A stretch of 64,000 bases of DNA from NCBI GenBank assembly GCA_965199745.1, contig CBDATB010000015.1:310001-374000 (forward strand). The letters are read 5' to 3'. The notes under the pieces are model-generated. The model had not been told where the DNA came from. It did not search any database and worked only from the letters and a program-made list of their open reading frames with translations. Position numbers and translations under genes: made by a program. This stretch comes from CBDATB01 sp965199745 (GTDB lineage Bacteria; Bacteroidota; Bacteroidia; Cytophagales; Flammeovirgaceae). Below are positions 19,511 through 27,196 of the stretch, piece by piece (positions within the stretch are counted from its first letter, which is position 1; each line of letters begins with the position of its first letter).

Positions 19511-19663
19511 TTCTATATGCACAGGTAAAATTTTCTGAATACAGCAAAAATAAATGCTTATCATTAAAAAAGCTTTTTCAAAGATTTATTTTTGCAAACC
19601 AATCATTACAATAGTTGACAGTAACATTTAACATATTGTTTTGAGTATACAAGGAGCAATCAT

Positions 19664-20344
19664 ATGGAGATTTTTGTCATTATCCCTGCTTTTAATGAAG
19701 AAAAGTCTATCGGTCGGGTAGTTGCTGCAATTCCTGATTTTGTCAAGCAAACTATCGTTGTTAGTAATAATTCTACCGATCGGACGGCTGAGGTGGCAGC
19801 AGCAGCAGGTGCTATTGTATTAAAAGAAAATAGGCAAGGATATGGCTCGGCCTGCTTGCACGGTATTAGCTATGTAAACAGCAGGGCGGCAAAACCGAGT
19901 GTTGTAGTATTTATTGATGGCGATTATTCGGACTATCCTGAGCAGATACCTTACTTGATTGAACCTATTGTATTGCAGGGTTATGATATGGTTATTGGTT
20001 CGAGAGCTTTGGGTGAACGCCAGCGAGGTTCTATGACAATTCCGCAAGTGTTTGGCAACTGGCTCGCCACCACTTTACTATTTTGGTTATATAAAGCAAA
20101 ATTTACTGATTTAGGTCCTTTCAGGGCTATTAAACTCAAGCAGCTCAACGCACTCAATATGTGCGACCTAGATTATGGCTGGACAGTAGAAATGCAAGTC
20201 AAAGCGGCTAAACAAAAACTAAAATGTTGTGAAGTACCAGTAAATTACCGCAAAAGAATCGGTTATTCAAAAGTTTCGGGGACTGTCAAAGGAACTATCA
20301 TGGCTGGTTACAAAATTCTTTGGACAATTTTTAAATATGTTTAA
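19664..20344 (+). CDS. Family 2 glycosyltransferase (DPM1/DPG-like)
   Basis: GT-A-fold transferase of the dolichyl-phosphate mannose/glucose synthase type, probably moving a sugar from a nucleotide donor to polyprenyl phosphate or another acceptor. The 226-residue protein starts FVIIPAFNEEKSIGRVV, has VVSNNSTDRT and the metal-binding Asp motif in FIDGDYSDYPEQI (about 85-97). There is no C-terminal membrane domain. The next gene in the same direction is a larger family 2 transferase 119 bases on. The donor and acceptor cannot be told from sequence. Confidence 0.87.
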   Translation: MEIFVIIPAFNEEKSIGRVVAAIPDFVKQTIVVSNNSTDRTAEVAAAAGAIVLKENRQGYGSACLHGISYVNSRAAKPSVVVFIDGDYSDYPEQIPYLIEPIVLQGYDMVIGSRALGERQRGSMTIPQVFGNWLATTLLFWLYKAKFTDLGPFRAIKLKQLNALNMCDLDYGWTVEMQVKAAKQKLKCCEVPVNYRKRIGYSKVSGTVKGTIMAGYKILWTIFKYV

Positions 20345-20357
20345 ATTGGACTTAGGG

Positions 20358-20437
20358 TATCTTTGCAAATGATGAATGATTGTTGCCTACTCTAATTTTT
20401 TTCTTTTTTTTTTAAACAAATACAATCCTTATTTTTG
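20358..20437 (+). promoter_or_regulatory. Possible promoter elements before the second glycosyltransferase
   Basis: Two matches to the Bacteroidota -7 box lie here: TATCTTTG at 20358-20365 and TATTTTTG at 20430-20437, the latter 26 bases before the start codon. No TTG -33 box sits at a normal spacing; that position for the second box is filled by a T10 run (20404-20413). Weak support. Confidence 0.3.
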
Positions 20438-20463
20438 CACATTAGCTAAAAGTAAACAAATAT

Positions 20464-21948
20464 ATGACGGCTGTTCAGATACTTGTAATTATTTTGTATA
20501 CGTTTTCACTAACATGCATTTTCTTTTATAGCCTAATACAGCTCCATCTGGTTTTTCTTTCACGTAATGCTTATCGGGTACGAGTACGGAAAAAAAATGC
20601 CCAAGAGCTAGATGATTACCCCTACGTTACTGTACAACTACCCGTATATAATGAGATGTATGTAGTAGACCGCTTGATTGATGCAGTATCGTCTATACAA
20701 TACCCCAAAAACAGATTGGAGATACAAGTACTCGATGATTCTACAGATGAGACAGTGAGCATTATTGCTAAGAAAGTAGTCGAAAAGCAAAATCAAGGCA
20801 TAGATATTCAACACATTCGGCGCAGCTCGCGAGAGGGCTTTAAAGCAGGAGCACTTGCTGCAGGACTAGCAACAGCTAAAGGAGAGTTTGTGGCTATCTT
20901 CGATGCCGATTTTGTTCCTCCCAAAAACTTTCTTCTCAACACATTGCCTATATTTAAAAATAAGCATACGGGTGCAGTACAAACCTGCTGGGGGCATCTG
21001 AATCGTGAATACTCTTTTCTGACCGAAGTGCAGGCTTTTGGTTTAGACGGACACTTTATGATAGAACAAACGGGCAGGTATTTCGGTGGCTTTTTCCTCA
21101 ATTTCAATGGCACGGCTGGTATTTGGAGAAAAACCTGCGTTGAAGATGCCGGCGGCTGGCAGTACGATACTTTAACCGAAGACCTCGATTTGAGCTATCG
21201 GGCACAGATGAAAGGTTGGAAAATTCAATACGTTACAGACACCATTTCTCCTGCTGAGCTTCCTGTAACAATGAATGCACTAAAATCGCAGCAGTACCGA
21301 TGGAATAAAGGTGCTGCCGAAAGCCTAAGAAAACATCTAGCGGCTATCCTGAAATCTCCCTTGCCTCTCAGGATCAAAATGCATGCAGTTTTTCATTTGC
21401 TCAACAGTAGTATTTTTATTTTTGTACTTACTTGTGCTATGCTGAGTATTCCTATGCTCTATATCCAAGATGCTGTACTGGCTTTGCAAAACTATTTTTA
21501 TGCTTCTAGCTTTTTTCTGCTGAGCTTCGTATCACTTGTTATCTTTTATTGGAACGCATTTAGGCAGTCTCGACCGAGTTTTTGGCGAGTACTTCCGCAT
21601 TTTCTTATTCAGTTTTTTCTGTTTCTTTCTGTTTCGATGGGTCTCGCACTGCACAATGCCATTGCAGTTTTTGAAGGTTACATCGGTCGTAAAACCCCTT
21701 TTGTAAGGACACCTAAATTTCATATTGTATCGCCAAAAGACGAGTGGCACAGCAGAAAATATTTAAGCAAAAAAATACGACTTCCTGCCTTGCTAGAAGC
21801 CGGATTAACTGCCTATTTCTTTTACGGCATGTGTACTGCTTTCGCCCTGAATAATTTTGGGCTTTTTCCTTTCCACCTGATGCTCTTTGCTGGCTTCGGC
21901 ACTGTATTTTTCTACACTATTTGGCACACCTTTTACCATCCTGTCTGA
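20464..21948 (+). CDS. Membrane family 2 glycosyltransferase (CslA/mannan-synthase-like)
   Basis: Membrane-bound processive-type transferase of 494 residues. It has an N-terminal helix (about 5-28), a cytosolic GT-A domain with VTVQLPVYNE, the FDADFVPP metal site, TED in LTEDLDLSYR, and the acceptor motif QQYRWNKG, all characteristic of beta-glycan synthases such as glucomannan synthase-like proteins and bacterial cellulose-synthase-like families. Four or more C-terminal transmembrane helices follow (about 310-490). Product sugar is unknown. Its stop codon overlaps the start of the downstream alr gene (TGATG), implying translational coupling. Confidence 0.88.
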   Translation: MTAVQILVIILYTFSLTCIFFYSLIQLHLVFLSRNAYRVRVRKKNAQELDDYPYVTVQLPVYNEMYVVDRLIDAVSSIQYPKNRLEIQVLDDSTDETVSIIAKKVVEKQNQGIDIQHIRRSSREGFKAGALAAGLATAKGEFVAIFDADFVPPKNFLLNTLPIFKNKHTGAVQTCWGHLNREYSFLTEVQAFGLDGHFMIEQTGRYFGGFFLNFNGTAGIWRKTCVEDAGGWQYDTLTEDLDLSYRAQMKGWKIQYVTDTISPAELPVTMNALKSQQYRWNKGAAESLRKHLAAILKSPLPLRIKMHAVFHLLNSSIFIFVLTCAMLSIPMLYIQDAVLALQNYFYASSFFLLSFVSLVIFYWNAFRQSRPSFWRVLPHFLIQFFLFLSVSMGLALHNAIAVFEGYIGRKTPFVRTPKFHIVSPKDEWHSRKYLSKKIRLPALLEAGLTAYFFYGMCTAFALNNFGLFPFHLMLFAGFGTVFFYTIWHTFYHPV

Positions 21949-23495
21949 TGTACATTACGTTAGAAGAAGGCATTCACCGTTGCTTGCTATTTTATGGTAA
22001 ACTCCCCCATACTGAGAGTGGCTTGAATACTGCACTTCACTTTTTAGTTACCCAAAGTGCTGACCTCGACAGAACAGTCATTATATCCTACGATGCTTTC
22101 CAAGCAGGTGAAGTAAAGGATGTTTGCCGTTATGCAGCAAATTTGTTCAATGAGTTTCGTATAAAAAGGCTCATAGGTATTGGCAAAGGTTTGTTGCCTC
22201 ACATGCATTTATTTGACACGGCAAATAAAAAGTTTTATTCTAACGCATCTGCCTTTTTGCAAGAGGATATACAAATGAAAAATTTTGATAGCGAAGCCAT
22301 ATTATTATTTAATCCGCTGTCTTCTTCAGATAACTACCTACCCGTACAACTCTTCCAAAAAAGTACTCACGTTACACAAATTACTGTAAACCTAAGAGCC
22401 TTACAAAAAAACATTCGCTTTTATCGTTCTATACTTTCTAAGTACACGCGACTCATGGCCGTTTTGAAAGCTAATGCCTATGGGCATGGTGCTGTTGCTA
22501 TCGGTCGTTTTTTGCAGGCAGAAGGCATCGATGCTTTTGCGCTTGCTTATACAGATGAAGGGATCAGCCTGAGGCAAGCAGGTATCCGTATACCTCTCCT
22601 GATTATGAATCCCTCCGTGCATGAATTAGGTGATATTTTAACGTATGACCTACAACCTGAAATATATAGCTTAGCTAAGCTGGATGCTTTTGGCAAACAA
22701 GTCAACTTGCATGATCGCTACAAAACACTTCGTGTCCATTTGAAAGTTGACACGGGCATGAAAAGGTTAGGGCTTGAGATTACCTCGTTTGACAAATTAT
22801 TAAATACCCTGAAAAAATATCCTCAAATACACCTCGAAGGTGTAATGACTCACTTAGCAGCAGCCGATAATGCGCAAGAGAAAAACTTCACCGAATCGCA
22901 AATCTTTGCTTTTAAAGATTTTACTAAGCGTTTGGAAAAAGTACTGGGTTATTCGTTTAGCAAGCATATACTTAACTCAGCGGGGATTGCTGCTTTCCCT
23001 AACTACCAAATGGATATGATTAGGTTAGGTATTGGTTTGTATGGAGTGGACTCAACCCACGAAAAAAATTTATTTTCTGTAAGCACATTTAAAACTATTA
23101 TTTCACAAATTCGCCACTTAAATCCGGGTGATTCCGTGAGCTATGGAAGAACCTGGCAAGCAAAGAAAAAAAGCAAAGTTGCCACTATTGCTGCCGGATA
23201 TGCCGATGGTATTAGCAGAAGAGGGAGCAACCGTGCATATTTGCTAGCAAATGGTAAAATTGCTCCGATAGTAGGTAGGGTATGTATGGACATGACCGTT
23301 ATAGATGTTAGTGCGATAGATGTCCGAGAAGGAGATGAAGTGATTGTTTTTGGTGAAAACCTTCCGATTTTAAAACAAGCAAAACAAAATGATACCATCC
23401 CTCATGAAATGTTGACAGCGGTGGGTTCTCGTGTCAGGCGAGTTTATTGCCTAGAGATTGCGGAGAAAATTACCAACGGTCTTAAAGATAGATAG
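21948..23495 (+). CDS. alr: Alanine racemase with vestigial MurF C-terminal domain
   Basis: PLP enzyme making D-alanine for peptidoglycan. From the ATG at 21948 it has 515 residues. Residues about 150-515 are a complete Alr: PLP-lysine in KANAYGHG (about 164), HLKVDTGMKRLG, the catalytic Tyr in SVSYGRTW, and VCMDMTVIDV. Residues 1 to about 140 match the last domain of MurF (RTVIISYDAF, IKRLIGIGKGL, EAILLFNPLS), as in the Bacteroidota MurF-Alr fusion (about 820 residues), but the UDP-substrate and ATP-binding domains are absent and the DSYNAN-type motif has degenerated. Thus racemase activity is expected and ligase activity is not. The start overlaps the upstream glycosyltransferase stop. Confidence 0.9.
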   Translation: MYITLEEGIHRCLLFYGKLPHTESGLNTALHFLVTQSADLDRTVIISYDAFQAGEVKDVCRYAANLFNEFRIKRLIGIGKGLLPHMHLFDTANKKFYSNASAFLQEDIQMKNFDSEAILLFNPLSSSDNYLPVQLFQKSTHVTQITVNLRALQKNIRFYRSILSKYTRLMAVLKANAYGHGAVAIGRFLQAEGIDAFALAYTDEGISLRQAGIRIPLLIMNPSVHELGDILTYDLQPEIYSLAKLDAFGKQVNLHDRYKTLRVHLKVDTGMKRLGLEITSFDKLLNTLKKYPQIHLEGVMTHLAAADNAQEKNFTESQIFAFKDFTKRLEKVLGYSFSKHILNSAGIAAFPNYQMDMIRLGIGLYGVDSTHEKNLFSVSTFKTIISQIRHLNPGDSVSYGRTWQAKKKSKVATIAAGYADGISRRGSNRAYLLANGKIAPIVGRVCMDMTVIDVSAIDVREGDEVIVFGENLPILKQAKQNDTIPHEMLTAVGSRVRRVYCLEIAEKITNGLKDR

Positions 23496-23563
23496 CATCT
23501 TGACCCTGCCATATTGCTATGGTGCATATTTTTGTACACTACAAAAGCGTTGTTGCAATAACG

Positions 23564-23591
23564 TTCACCACAAATACGAACGTATGGTGAA
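23564..23591. repeat. Compound hairpin between convergent genes
   Basis: TTCACCA and TGGTGAA form a 7-bp outer stem; inside it TACG-AA-CGTA forms a 4-bp inner stem with a CAAA bulge. It lies between alr and the convergent MBL-fold gene. No T tract follows on either strand, so terminator function is uncertain. A smaller CCATA/TATGG stem at 23510-23523 followed by T5 may serve alr. Confidence 0.4.
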
Positions 23592-23622
23592 TAATGTAGA
23601 AAAAGAAAAATTACCCCTATAC

Positions 23623-24390
23623 TTACATTTCCAAACAAAGTCCGTCATAAGCCAGAGCAACATTGTCGGATAGCTCCCGGTTGACCTCCCTGTGCAAGCC
23701 CATTTTGTGGCTAATGTGTGTAAAATAGGCTTGTTTAGGTTTTATTTTTCGCACTACTTCCAAACCTTCTGCTAGATTAAAATGAGAAATATGATCTTCT
23801 TTTTGCAAAACACCTAGTACTAAGATTTTAGTCCCTGTTATTTTTTCAAAAGATTCTTGAGGAATATAATTAACATCAGTGAGATATGTAAAATCGCCAA
23901 TACGAAACCCAAAGACAGGTAGTTTGTAATGCAATATTTCGATAGGAATAATTTCAGTATTTTTAATTTTGAAAGGTTTATTTTCAATATAATTAATAGC
24001 TACGGAAGGAACACCGGGATATTTCTTTTTGGCAAAAATATAGGCAAACTCTTGTTTAAGCTGCTCAATAACGCTGTTTCTGGCGTAAATAGGTATATCT
24101 TGCATTTGCTGTACAAAATAAAAAGCACGTATATCGTCCATACCTGCTGTATGATCTTTGTGTTGGTGTGTGAGTAAAACGGCGTCGAGTTTTTGAATTT
24201 GTGTACGCAGCATTTGTTGTCGAAAATCAGGACCTGTATCTACCACCAAGCTCTGACCGTCGTCGGTAGCAATGTGTATAGAACAGCGTAGCCGGTTGTC
24301 ATGTGCATCTGTAGATGTACACACAGGGCATCGGCAGGTAATAATTGGCACGCCCTGCGAAGTACCTGTACCCAAAAAAGTTATTTTCAA
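23623..24390 (-). CDS. MBL-fold metallo-hydrolase (PhnP-like)
   Basis: Metallo-beta-lactamase-fold phosphodiesterase of the PhnP/RNase Z-like branch. The 255-residue protein opens MKITFLGTGTSQGVPI, has an early Cys pair (CRCPVC) that in PhnP binds a structural zinc, the HxHxDH metal motif as LLTHQHKDHTAG (about 74-85), VVDTGPDF, and a late THISH. PhnP acts on 5-phosphoribosyl cyclic phosphate, but no other phosphonate genes are nearby, so the substrate here is open; a general cyclic phosphodiesterase role is plausible. It follows a small hypothetical gene by 18 bases in a minus-strand run that begins with the nucleoside phosphorylase. Confidence 0.87.
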   Translation of the reverse strand: MKITFLGTGTSQGVPIITCRCPVCTSTDAHDNRLRCSIHIATDDGQSLVVDTGPDFRQQMLRTQIQKLDAVLLTHQHKDHTAGMDDIRAFYFVQQMQDIPIYARNSVIEQLKQEFAYIFAKKKYPGVPSVAINYIENKPFKIKNTEIIPIEILHYKLPVFGFRIGDFTYLTDVNYIPQESFEKITGTKILVLGVLQKEDHISHFNLAEGLEVVRKIKPKQAYFTHISHKMGLHREVNRELSDNVALAYDGLCLEM

Positions 24391-24408
24391 CTTACAAAAA
24401 ATTAATGA

Positions 24409-24702
24409 CTATTTTTCCAAATCGTTGATTACTACCTTTATTGCTTTCTCTTTAAAAAGCTTATCTAAGATTTTTTTGGCAGGTTCAGACAGTTTTTCGG
24501 GGTCAGTGGCTATTTGTGCTAAAACATCCATGAGTACCTGTACTTTTCCGTCTAAGGGTAGAAAATTATTAATAACAACTACCTTACTGTTCTTCAGAAG
24601 ACAGTACCCGGATTGAAAATTACCTTTTTCATAACGCAAGATATAATCAGCCTCTGAAGAAATATTTTCTAATTTATTTAAAAAACGTTTAGTATATCTC
24701 AT
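24409..24702 (-). CDS. Small conserved-looking protein, unknown function
   Basis: I do not recognise this 97-residue protein. It looks like a soluble alpha/beta protein: MRYTKRFLNKLENISSE then a beta-rich core with Gly-Tyr-Cys and VVVINNFLPLDGKVQ, then a charged helical end. There is no signal peptide or membrane span. It lies 18 bases after the purine nucleoside phosphorylase stop and 18 before the MBL-fold gene, so the three are probably one operon. Short proteins of this shape next to nucleoside metabolism genes occur in Bacteroidota, but their role is not known to me. Confidence 0.7.
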   Translation of the reverse strand: MRYTKRFLNKLENISSEADYILRYEKGNFQSGYCLLKNSKVVVINNFLPLDGKVQVLMDVLAQIATDPEKLSEPAKKILDKLFKEKAIKVVINDLEK

Positions 24703-24720
24703 ATATTCTGTGTTGTTTTT

Positions 24721-25539
24721 TTAATCGTCTATCAGCTTTACTAAATCCTTGATAATCAAAGTCATTTTTGGTTCGGCAGCAGCAGCAGCAGCCAAAATAT
24801 CGGGAATATTTGCCTTTACAATTTTCCCTGGTGAGCATAGGTCGGTAATGGCTGCAACAGCAAAAATTTTCAAGTGAGACTGCACCGCCACGATTACTTC
24901 AGATACTGTGGACATGCCCACTGCATCGGAGCCAATTAAGCGCAAATAATTATACTCTGCCTTTGTTTCGAGATTTGGCCCTGGCACGCCAACATATATT
25001 CCTTCATGCACCCGAATTTGTTCAGATTTTGCTATTTGCTTCGCTTTGTGCAATAAAGATAAATCGTAAGGCTCACTCATATCAGGAAATCTATCACCTA
25101 ACTCTTTTGTGTGTGTGCCTACCAGCGGATTTTCGTATTGCAGGTTAATATGGTCTTTAATAAACATCAAATCCCCTTTTTTATATGCAGGGTCTAAACC
25201 CCCTGCAGCATTACAGATAAACAGATGGGTAATTCCCAGCATCTTCATCACCCTCACAGGAAAAGTTACTTGCTGCATAGAATAGCCTTCGTAATAATGA
25301 AATCGCCCTTGCATAGCGACCACTTTCTTACCGGATAACTCACCTAAGATTAATTGACCAGAATGGCTTTCTACTGTTGATATGGGAAAATGTGGAATAT
25401 CTTTATAGGCAATCTTGTGATGAATAGTCATTTCTTTAACTAATGATCCTAATCCTGTACCTAATATAATTCCTACAACAGCATTATAATCAGTACGTTG
25501 TTGGATATAGCTTACAGCTTTTTTTATTTTCTCAAGCAT
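24721..25539 (-). CDS. punA: Purine-nucleoside phosphorylase
   Basis: Cleaves purine (deoxy)nucleosides with phosphate to base plus (deoxy)ribose 1-phosphate in salvage. The 272 residues match the trimeric PNP family: GIILGTGLGSLVKEM (phosphate-loop region, about 23-37), SHSGQLILG, the substrate segment in ICNAAGGLDPAYKKGD (about 111-126), and the conserved GVPGPNLETKAEY (about 184-196) with AVGMSTVSE. Length is usual (about 270). It heads the minus-strand run that continues into the small protein and MBL-fold gene; its promoter should lie in the 193 bases shared with the divergent gcvH. Confidence 0.94.
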   Translation of the reverse strand: MLEKIKKAVSYIQQRTDYNAVVGIILGTGLGSLVKEMTIHHKIAYKDIPHFPISTVESHSGQLILGELSGKKVVAMQGRFHYYEGYSMQQVTFPVRVMKMLGITHLFICNAAGGLDPAYKKGDLMFIKDHINLQYENPLVGTHTKELGDRFPDMSEPYDLSLLHKAKQIAKSEQIRVHEGIYVGVPGPNLETKAEYNYLRLIGSDAVGMSTVSEVIVAVQSHLKIFAVAAITDLCSPGKIVKANIPDILAAAAAAEPKMTLIIKDLVKLIDD

Positions 25540-25667
25540 GTTCTAATATTTTTTTGATTTTTATTATTATTTTGAGTGCTACTAAATAAAGTCTTTCATG
25601 GCAAATAGTCAATAAAATGGTTCAATAAATATTCACAATACATTTTTATCTTTCCAACAGTATCTTT

Positions 25668-25675
25668 TATTTTTG
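25668..25675 (+). promoter_or_regulatory. Possible -7 box of gcvH
   Basis: TATTTTTG matches TAnnTTTG and lies 58 bases before the gcvH start codon. The -33 position (about 25641-25650) is T-rich but lacks TTG, so support is modest. Confidence 0.35.
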
Positions 25676-25732
25676 TTGCAGTGATAAGAAAATAACACAA
25701 TACTGTTTTAATACGTATAAATCAATGCTAAT

Positions 25733-26113
25733 ATGTACATTCCTAAAGAATTAAAATACACAGAAGAACACGAATGGATACGAGTAGAAGGAGACATTGC
25801 CTACATTGGCATTACTGATTTTGCCCAGAAAGAGCTAGGCGACATTGTATATGTAGAGGTCGAGACTCAAGGGCATACTTTGGCACGAGGAGATACGTTT
25901 GGCTCGATAGAAGCTGTTAAAACCGTCTCTGACTTGTATATGCCTATTGGCGGAACTGTTTTAGAAATAAATGAAGCCCTAGAGAGCGAACCCGAACTAG
26001 TCAATAAAGACCCATATAGCAGTGCATGGATTATTAAAATTGGTATAGAGGATATATCTTCTTTAGATTATTTGATGGATAAAGCTGCTTATGCAGCACT
26101 TATTAGTAAATAA
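25733..26113 (+). CDS. gcvH: Glycine cleavage system H protein
   Basis: Lipoyl carrier that shuttles the aminomethyl group between the P, T and L proteins of glycine cleavage. The 126-residue protein has the standard N-terminal YTEEHEWIRVEGD, GITDFAQKELGDIVYVE, and the lipoylated lysine in GSIEAVKTVSDLYMP (about 64). Length is normal. It is monocistronic between divergent punA and the convergent RluA-type gene. The lipoyl synthase gene in this window (58.7 kb) makes its cofactor. Confidence 0.96.
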   Translation: MYIPKELKYTEEHEWIRVEGDIAYIGITDFAQKELGDIVYVEVETQGHTLARGDTFGSIEAVKTVSDLYMPIGGTVLEINEALESEPELVNKDPYSSAWIIKIGIEDISSLDYLMDKAAYAALISK

Positions 26114-26184
26114 TATATCATTGCTGTTTTTTTAGGACATTTGCAGGGCGGTTTTTTGAAAGCTAATCTTTGCCAAAGGCGTTT

Positions 26185-27186
26185 TTAATTGCATTGTACG
26201 TAGCGTTTCCATTTTTCAAGAACCCGCTGAAAGTCTTTTGGTAGATTGCTCTCAAATTGCATATACTTGTTTGTGGCAGGATGTATAAAACCCAAAGATT
26301 TTGCATGGAGTGCTTGCCTAGGAATAATGTTAAAACAGTTTTCTACAAAAGATTTATACTTAGAAAACTTGTGTCCTTTTAAAATCTTATCGCCTCCATA
26401 GCTATTATCATTAAAAAGTGTATGCCCTATGTGTTTCATGTGTACCCTAATTTGGTGGGTACGACCAGTTTCCAGGTGGCACTTCAGCAATGATACATAA
26501 CGCAGTCTTTCAATTACTTCGTAATGAGTAACAGCGTTTTTACCTCTATCCTCAAAAACAGTATAAACTCTGCGATCTGCATAACTACGCCCGATATTGG
26601 CTTTCACTGTACCTTTATTTTCGATAGGTTCACCCCAAACCAGTGCATAATAGCTTCTCTGGATGCTATGAGCAGCGAATTGTTTTGCCAAATAATTCAT
26701 CGCCCAGTTTGTTTTCGCAACGACTAACAAGCCCGAAGTGTTTTTATCTATTCTGTGTACTAAGCCAGGTTTGTCTTTGCCATTTGAGTTGCTGGGTAAT
26801 TGTCCAAATTTATAAAGCAATGCATGCACGAGCGTACCTGTCCAATTACTATAACCAGGATGCACTACCATACCTGATGGCTTATCTACTACTAAAAGCT
26901 CTTCGTCTTCATAGATAATATTGATGGCTATATCTTCGGGAATAATGTCAGGAGGTATAAGTACGGGCGTATCTAAGGCAACGATTAGCTCATCATGAGG
27001 ACGTATTTTATAGTTGGCTTTGGTAGTTTTACCATTAACCCATACGTAACCTGCTTGCACTATCTGCTGTATTTTTGTACGAGAGGTAGCCGGCAACTTA
27101 CTAGAAAGGTATTTATCTATCCTGAGGTAGGACTGTTTCGGATCTACAATAATCTTATGGTGTTCATATAGCACTTTCTCAGCCAT
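26185..27186 (-). CDS. RluA-family pseudouridine synthase (RluD-like)
   Basis: Isomerises uridines in rRNA or tRNA. The 333-residue protein has an N-terminal S4 RNA-binding domain (about 15-75, RIDKYLSSKLP) and the RluA catalytic domain with HRIDKNTSGLLVVAK (catalytic Asp at about 144) and GRTHQIRVHMKHIGHTLF. The S4 domain and length point to RluD, which modifies helix 69 of 23S rRNA, but RluC/A cannot be excluded. It begins 10 bases after the DUF5916 gene, so it is probably the last gene of the run hydrolase-porX-DUF5916-rluD. Confidence 0.92.
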   Translation of the reverse strand: MAEKVLYEHHKIIVDPKQSYLRIDKYLSSKLPATSRTKIQQIVQAGYVWVNGKTTKANYKIRPHDELIVALDTPVLIPPDIIPEDIAINIIYEDEELLVVDKPSGMVVHPGYSNWTGTLVHALLYKFGQLPSNSNGKDKPGLVHRIDKNTSGLLVVAKTNWAMNYLAKQFAAHSIQRSYYALVWGEPIENKGTVKANIGRSYADRRVYTVFEDRGKNAVTHYEVIERLRYVSLLKCHLETGRTHQIRVHMKHIGHTLFNDNSYGGDKILKGHKFSKYKSFVENCFNIIPRQALHAKSLGFIHPATNKYMQFESNLPKDFQRVLEKWKRYVQCN

Positions 27187-27196
27187 AGGTCCGTAA

